From CAVSWN01 sp963770995 (GTDB lineage Bacteria; Acidobacteriota; Vicinamibacteria; Vicinamibacterales; CAVVIG01): 64,000 nt of DNA. The position numbers were made by a program, and so were the translations under genes. The DNA lies in the NCBI GenBank assembly GCA_963770995.1, contig CAVYRS010000001.1:2480001-2544000 (forward strand), in the 5' to 3' direction. Positions 60,864 to 64,000 of the stretch are shown here, piece after piece; position 1 is the stretch's first letter, and every line of letters starts with the position of its first letter. Under the pieces are notes generated by a model that saw only the letters and a list, made by a program, of their open reading frames with translations, had not been told where the DNA came from and did no database searches.

Positions 60864-61358
60864 GTGACGAAGTGGCTGTTCAGTGTTCTCGCCGCCGCGC
60901 TGCTCGCCAGCCAGTCAATCGCAGCGCAATCGAAAGGGGGATCGATTCAAGGCGTGTGGCGGATCGTGGAAGCGACGATCACGGGCCCTCAGGCCCGGAC
61001 GATTTCGTTCGGGGAGCGACCGAACCTGACGATGTTCACGGCCCGCCACTACAGCCGCGTCGAGGTCCAGGCCGACGGACCGCGAGCGATTCTGGCGGAT
61101 CCGGCAAAAACGAGCGCCGACGAGCTGCGGGCCGTGTGGGGACCGTTCGTCGCGGAAGCCGGCACCTATGACGTGGCCGCCGCCAATCTCGTCACGATGC
61201 GGCCAATCGCCTCCAAGAATCCCGCAGTGATGGGCGCGGGGATTTTCATCACCTATTCGTACACGCTGGACGGCGACATCCTGTCGCTGACCCAACAGCG
61301 AAACCAGAATGGCCCATTCGCCAGTCCGTTCACGCTGAAGTTGACGCGGGTCGAATGA
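60864..61358 (+). CDS. secreted lipocalin-like protein
   Basis: This 164-residue protein has a signal peptide (MTKWLFSVLAAALLASQSIA) and a lipocalin-like barrel (SIQGVWRIVEATITGPQART, LTMFTARHYSRVEVQADGPR, TYSYTLDGDILSLTQQRNQN, FTLKLTRVE). GVWRIVE at the first strand is typical. It is expected in the periplasm, with an unknown ligand. AAGGAG lies ten bases before the ATG. Confidence 0.82.
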   Translation: MTKWLFSVLAAALLASQSIAAQSKGGSIQGVWRIVEATITGPQARTISFGERPNLTMFTARHYSRVEVQADGPRAILADPAKTSADELRAVWGPFVAEAGTYDVAAANLVTMRPIASKNPAVMGAGIFITYSYTLDGDILSLTQQRNQNGPFASPFTLKLTRVE

Positions 61359-61464
61359 CCCGAACGAGGCGGGTCAACGCTCACCGACCACGCCTCGCCC
61401 GCCTTCGCGCGGTGACATTCCAGACGCGCTTCGGCGCGGCACGCTGCGTTGCCAGCGCGCGAAG

Positions 61465-61761
61465 CTACTCGACCTTGTAGATCTCGCGCTTGCCGGAGAC
61501 GACGGCGTCGTGGTACCCCTCCATGATCTTCTTGAACCGCGCATCGCCCATCGCCTGGGTCATCTGCTTCTGGAACTCGTCGAGACTCGGCGTTTCCTGC
61601 TCCCAGATGATGGTCCAGAACTGCTCGCCGCTCACGTCGGTCATCACCTTGACCGATCCGGCGCCGGCTTCCTTCATGAGCGGTTCCATCTGCTTGAACC
61701 GCTTGATCATCTCTCCGACCTTGCCGGGCTTGCAGTGCAGGATTTCGCGGATGAGAAACAT
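61465..61761 (-). CDS. dimeric alpha-beta barrel (NIPSNAP/ABM-like) protein
   Basis: This 98-residue protein reads MFLIREILHCKPGKVGEMIK, RFKQMEPLMKEAGAGSVKVM, TDVSGEQFWTIIWEQETPSL and EFQKQMTQAMGDARFKKIME. It is a ferredoxin-like dimeric barrel of the kind found in NIPSNAP, EthD or monooxygenase ABM families. The catalytic role is unknown. It starts 18 bases after the OsmC stop and is probably co-transcribed. Confidence 0.75.
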   Translation of the reverse strand: MFLIREILHCKPGKVGEMIKRFKQMEPLMKEAGAGSVKVMTDVSGEQFWTIIWEQETPSLDEFQKQMTQAMGDARFKKIMEGYHDAVVSGKREIYKVE

Positions 61762-61779
61762 ACAACCTCCTTCGATCGA

Positions 61780-62223
61780 TCATGCGACCTTGGCGTCGAC
61801 GGTGATCTGCATCGTGCCGCGGTAGGCGTTCGAGACGGGACACCGACCCTCGGCGAGCGTCGCGATCTCCGTGAACTTCGCGGCGTCGGCGCCCTTCAGT
61901 CCGTACGCCGTCACTTCGAGCTTCGACGACTGGATCTTGATTCCGGCGTCGCCCTTGTCGGCGGTGATGGTCGCGCGCACCTGCGTGCGATCCACCGACA
62001 CGCCTTCGGTTCGGCCGATCGTGCCGTTCAGCGCCATCGCGTAGCACGCCGCGTGCGCCGCGGCCATCAGCTCCTCCGGACTGGTCTTGCCCTCGGGCTC
62101 GCCGATCCGCGCCGGAAACGACACCGGCAGCGTGAACGCGCCGGTCCCCGCCTTCGCTTCGCCCTTGCCTTCCATCACCGAGCCTTTCCACTCCACGTCG
62201 ACGTGCCGCTCGAACGTCGCCAT
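61780..62223 (-). CDS. osmC: OsmC/Ohr-family peroxiredoxin-like protein
   Basis: This 147-residue protein reads MATFERHVDVEWKGSVMEGK, FSFP-type region LPVSFPARIGEPEGKTSPEE, then LMAAAHAACYAMALNGTIGR with the first Cys, and LAEGRCPVSNAYRGTMQITV with the second. It fits the OsmC subgroup that reduces organic hydroperoxides with two cysteines. The start at 62223 is chosen because the frame upstream runs through the REP array. AGGAGGA precedes the ATG by four bases. Confidence 0.88.
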   Translation of the reverse strand: MATFERHVDVEWKGSVMEGKGEAKAGTGAFTLPVSFPARIGEPEGKTSPEELMAAAHAACYAMALNGTIGRTEGVSVDRTQVRATITADKGDAGIKIQSSKLEVTAYGLKGADAAKFTEIATLAEGRCPVSNAYRGTMQITVDAKVA

Positions 62224-62236
62224 GATTCCTCCTGAA

Positions 62237-62339
62237 GGTCCGGCTGAAGCCGGACCCCACGTACCGTTTTTCGCTTGGTCCGGCACAGGCCGGACGCCAC
62301 GATCCCTCTGGTAGGTCCGGCTGAAGCCGGACTCCACGT
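62237..62339 (+). repeat. REP-like array, three units
   Basis: GGTCCGGCTGAAGCCGGACC + CCACGT (62237), GGTCCGGCACAGGCCGGACG + CCACGA (62277) and GGTCCGGCTGAAGCCGGACT + CCACGT (62314) repeat at 40 and 37 bases. Each forms a hairpin. The array separates osmC from the DUF4203 gene, both on the minus strand. A single inverted relative lies at 13041-13068. Confidence 0.88.
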
Positions 62340-62357
62340 ACGACGTACCGAGTTCAG

Positions 62358-62973
62358 CTACCGAACTGGTTTTCTTCGCTTGCCGGTGATGCCCAGCTGA
62401 AACGCCGTCCCGATCAGGCCGAGCACGATCCAGGCGACCGGCACCCACTCTGCGCCGGCGCCGGCGACATCGGATAGAGAATCCACACGTCGCCCGACGC
62501 CGCCGCCGTCGACACCGCGTCGCCCGCCAGCGCCAGACCGCCGACGATCACCGTCCACGCGCCGCCGAACGCGGTCGCGACGATGATCACGTAGCGCTGC
62601 AGCACCATCGCGCCAATGCGCCGAGCACCGCAAACGCGACGATGACGGTCAGCCGGCGGATCGCCGGATCCGCGCAGATAGCTCCACGCCGACGTGCGCG
62701 ACGAGCGCGCCGAGCCCGGCGCCAACGAGCGCGATGCCGACGAAGTACGCGAACATCAGAATGACCGCGCCGCAGACGCCGCCGACCAGCGCCGCCACGA
62801 TCATGCCGCCGGTGCTGGTCGCGCCCATCGTCGAGCTCGCCAGCATCGCGCCGAGGATGAAGCCGTAGATGCCGAGCACGCATCTTGAACAGCCGGTAGC
62901 CGGCGAAGCACGCCAGCGCGCCGCCCAGAACGAGCAGAATCGCCGCGGGAAGCTCGTAGGAGTGCGGGAGCAT
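62358..62973 (-). CDS. DUF4203-like polytopic membrane protein (frameshifted)
   Basis: Pieces in three frames join to one protein of about 205 residues: MLPHSYELPAAILLVLGGAL, LGIYGFILGAMLASSTMGAT, TSTGGMIVAALVGGVCGAVI, VGIALVGAGLGALVAHVGVE, RRLTVIVAFAVLGALGAM, RYVIIVATAFGGAWTVIVGG and VAWIVLGLIGTAFQLGITGK. The Gly-rich seven-TM pattern fits DUF4203/TMEM198-like proteins. Breaks lie near 62885, 62665, 62610 and 62455. It starts 12 bases after recR and is the last gene of that operon. Confidence 0.7.
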
Positions 62974-62985
62974 CGCGATCCGTCG

Positions 62986-63585
62986 CTAGACCTCGCGCCG
63001 CCCTTCGATCGCCTTGTGCATCGTCACCTCGTCGGCGTACTCGAGGTCGCTGCCGACCGGCACGCCCATCGCGATCCGCGTGACCTTGACGCCGAGCGGC
63101 TTCAGCAGACGGGCCAGGTAGATGGCGGTCGCCTCGCCTTCGACGTTCGGGTTGGTCGCGAGGATGATTTCGTGTGACGCCGTTGCCGATGCGCGCCGAG
63201 CAGGCCCTTGATCTTCAGGTCGTCGGGACCGATGCCCTGCAGCGGCGACAGCGCGCCCATCAGCACGTGATACAGGCCCTTGAACTCGCGCGTCTTCTCG
63301 ATCGCCGACACGTTCTGCGGCTCTTCGACGACGCAGATGATATGCGCGATCGCGGTCGTCGCTGCTGCAGAACGCGCACGGATCGACGTCGGTGATGTTG
63401 TTGCAGACCGAGCAGTAGGTGACGCGCTCCTTGACGTCGCGCAGCGCGTCGACCAGACGGTCGGTCTGCTCGCGCGGCGTCTTCAGGATGTGGAAGGCGA
63501 GGCGCTGCGCGCTCTTCGGGCCGATGCCGGGCAGGCGCTGCAGCTCCTCGATGAGACGTAGAAGCGGATCGGGAAGGGATGGCAT
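62986..63585 (-). CDS. recR: recombination mediator RecR (two compensating frameshifts)
   Basis: The sequence shows the HhH region LQRLPGIGPKSAQRLAFHIL, the Cys4 zinc finger VTYCSVCNNITDVDPCAFCS and the Toprim part with GIGPDDLKIKGLLG, then EIILATNPNVEGEATAIYLA and VTRIAMGVPVGSDLEYADEV. RecR works with RecO/RecF to load RecA at gaps. Residues between about 63350 and 63190 read in a second frame (AIEKTREFKGLYHVLMGALS), so two small indels are present. Because recR is a conserved repair gene in its standard dnaX-ybaB-recR context, sequence error is more likely than decay. Confidence 0.92.
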   Translation of the reverse strand: MPSLPDPLLRLIEELQRLPGIGPKSAQRLAFHILKTPREQTDRLVDALRDVKERVTYCSVCNNITDVDPCAFCSSDDRDRAYHLRRRRAAERVGDREDARVQGPVSRADGRAVAAAGHRSRRPEDQGPARRASATASHEIILATNPNVEGEATAIYLARLLKPLGVKVTRIAMGVPVGSDLEYADEVTMHKAIEGRREV

Positions 63586-63619
63586 CGAGTGATCGGCGAT
63601 CGGGTGATGGGCGATCGAT

Positions 63620-63920
63620 CTACAGCCCGGGAATCTTCAGACCGGGCGGCAGCATGCCGCCCATCGTTCTGCGCCATCGCCTCGTCGGCCTTGCGGTGCG
63701 CGTCGTTGATCGCGGCGACGATCAGGTCCTGCAGCATCTCGACGTCGTCCTTCGAGACGACCTCGGGATCGATCTTCAGCGACTGCACCTGCTTGGCGCC
63801 GTTGACGACGACGGTGACCATGCCGCCGCCGGCGTTGCCTTCGACGCGCAGCTCGGCCATCTGCTTCTGCAGGCGCTCCTGCATCTGCTGCGCCTGCTTC
63901 ATCATCTGCTGGATGTTCAC
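63620..63920 (-). CDS. ybaB: YbaB/EbfC nucleoid-associated protein (one frameshift near the end)
   Basis: From the GTG at 63920 the protein reads MNIQQMMKQAQQMQERLQKQ, MAELRVEGNAGGGMVTVVVN, SLKIDPEVVSKDDVEMLQDL and AAINDAHRKADEAMAQN. An extra G near 63667 then shifts the frame; removing it restores MGGMLPPGLKIPGL and a stop at 63620. YbaB dimers bind DNA and often accompany recR. The start overlaps the dnaX stop (GTGA), a classical coupling. Confidence 0.92.
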
Positions 63921-64000
63921 ATTTCCTCGACGTCGCGGATCTCCGCGGGAAAGACTTCGAGCATCGTCTGGACGCCGGCGTCGGCGAGCGCCTGCTCGCG
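63917..64000 (-). CDS. dnaX: DNA polymerase III gamma/tau subunit, C-terminal end (partial)
   Basis: The last 27 codons read REQALADAGVQTMLEVFPAE then IRDVEEM and TGA. This is the usual tail of DnaX in Acidobacteriota and, with ybaB and recR following, the call is secure although the body lies outside the window. DnaX is the clamp-loader ATPase of replication. Confidence 0.8.
   Translation of the reverse strand, partial: REQALADAGVQTMLEVFPAEIRDVEEM

Noticed and set aside
62237..62339. A CRISPR array
   Set aside because: There are only three short palindromic units with similar, non-unique spacing sequence; they match REP-like units elsewhere and no cas gene is present.

Overview
This 64 kb, high-GC window looks like chromosomal DNA of an Acidobacteriota bacterium, most likely of the Vicinamibacteria type. 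There is no rRNA gene, so this rests on gene families typical of that group: two PadR regulators each translationally coupled to a giant orphan MacB-like permease (ADOP), a 1,183-residue Oar-type TonB-dependent receptor, PD40 and PQQ-like beta-propellers joined to kinase, HTH or membrane parts, DUF6152 and DUF3455 secreted proteins, and REP-like intergenic palindromes of the form GTCCGGCTGAAGCCGGAC.

Layout. 0-9.9 kb: a frameshift-riddled Ser/Thr kinase-TPR gene, a DUF3455 protein, a secreted Ig-domain protein, two head-to-head copies of a 1.65 kb DDE insertion sequence, and a broken PQQ-propeller gene. 9.9-31.5 kb is the best-preserved block: PadR-ADOP module 1, AlkB, a DUF6152 pair, a Tat-exported HisC-like aminotransferase, an exported Ppx/GppA, cupredoxin, GNAT, a YjjJ-type HipA, PadR-ADOP module 2, a membrane PQQ protein, a receptor-like kinase, and S1-domain, M50 and transglutaminase-like proteins. 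31.5-34.8 kb is a rearranged scar in which an IS66 fragment joins a beheaded PD40 gene to a beheaded CorA gene. 34.8-48.7 kb holds a sialidase-like lipoprotein, the TonB receptor, a purple-acid-phosphatase-like enzyme, GH19, J-domain, DUF2252, an HTH-PD40 sensor and a cupin. 48.7-53 kb is an accessory/defence patch: a TOTE primase fragment, pRiA4b ORF-3, HepT-MntA, an ERCC4 nuclease and two small genes sharing a 5' palindrome. 53.2-60.6 kb is bounded by a 46-bp direct repeat of the 3' part of tRNA-Asn and behaves as a tRNA-integrated island. It holds a methyltransferase, three decayed rve-type transposases, and an intact three-gene cassette (tandem-repeat fibre-like protein, metzincin protease, HEAT-repeat protein). 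60.6-64 kb returns to core chromosome: lipocalin, OsmC, then dnaX-ybaB-recR-DUF4203.

Reading frames are uneven. Genes of 2-3.5 kb are intact in the middle, while the two ends, including housekeeping ybaB and recR, carry many one- or two-base frameshifts. I read those at the ends mainly as sequence errors and the transposase relics as true decay. The strongest candidates for something undescribed are the repeat/metzincin/HEAT cassette in the tRNA-Asn island, the covarying stem-loops abutting the insertion-sequence pair, and the shared start-site palindrome at 51.8 and 52.95 kb.
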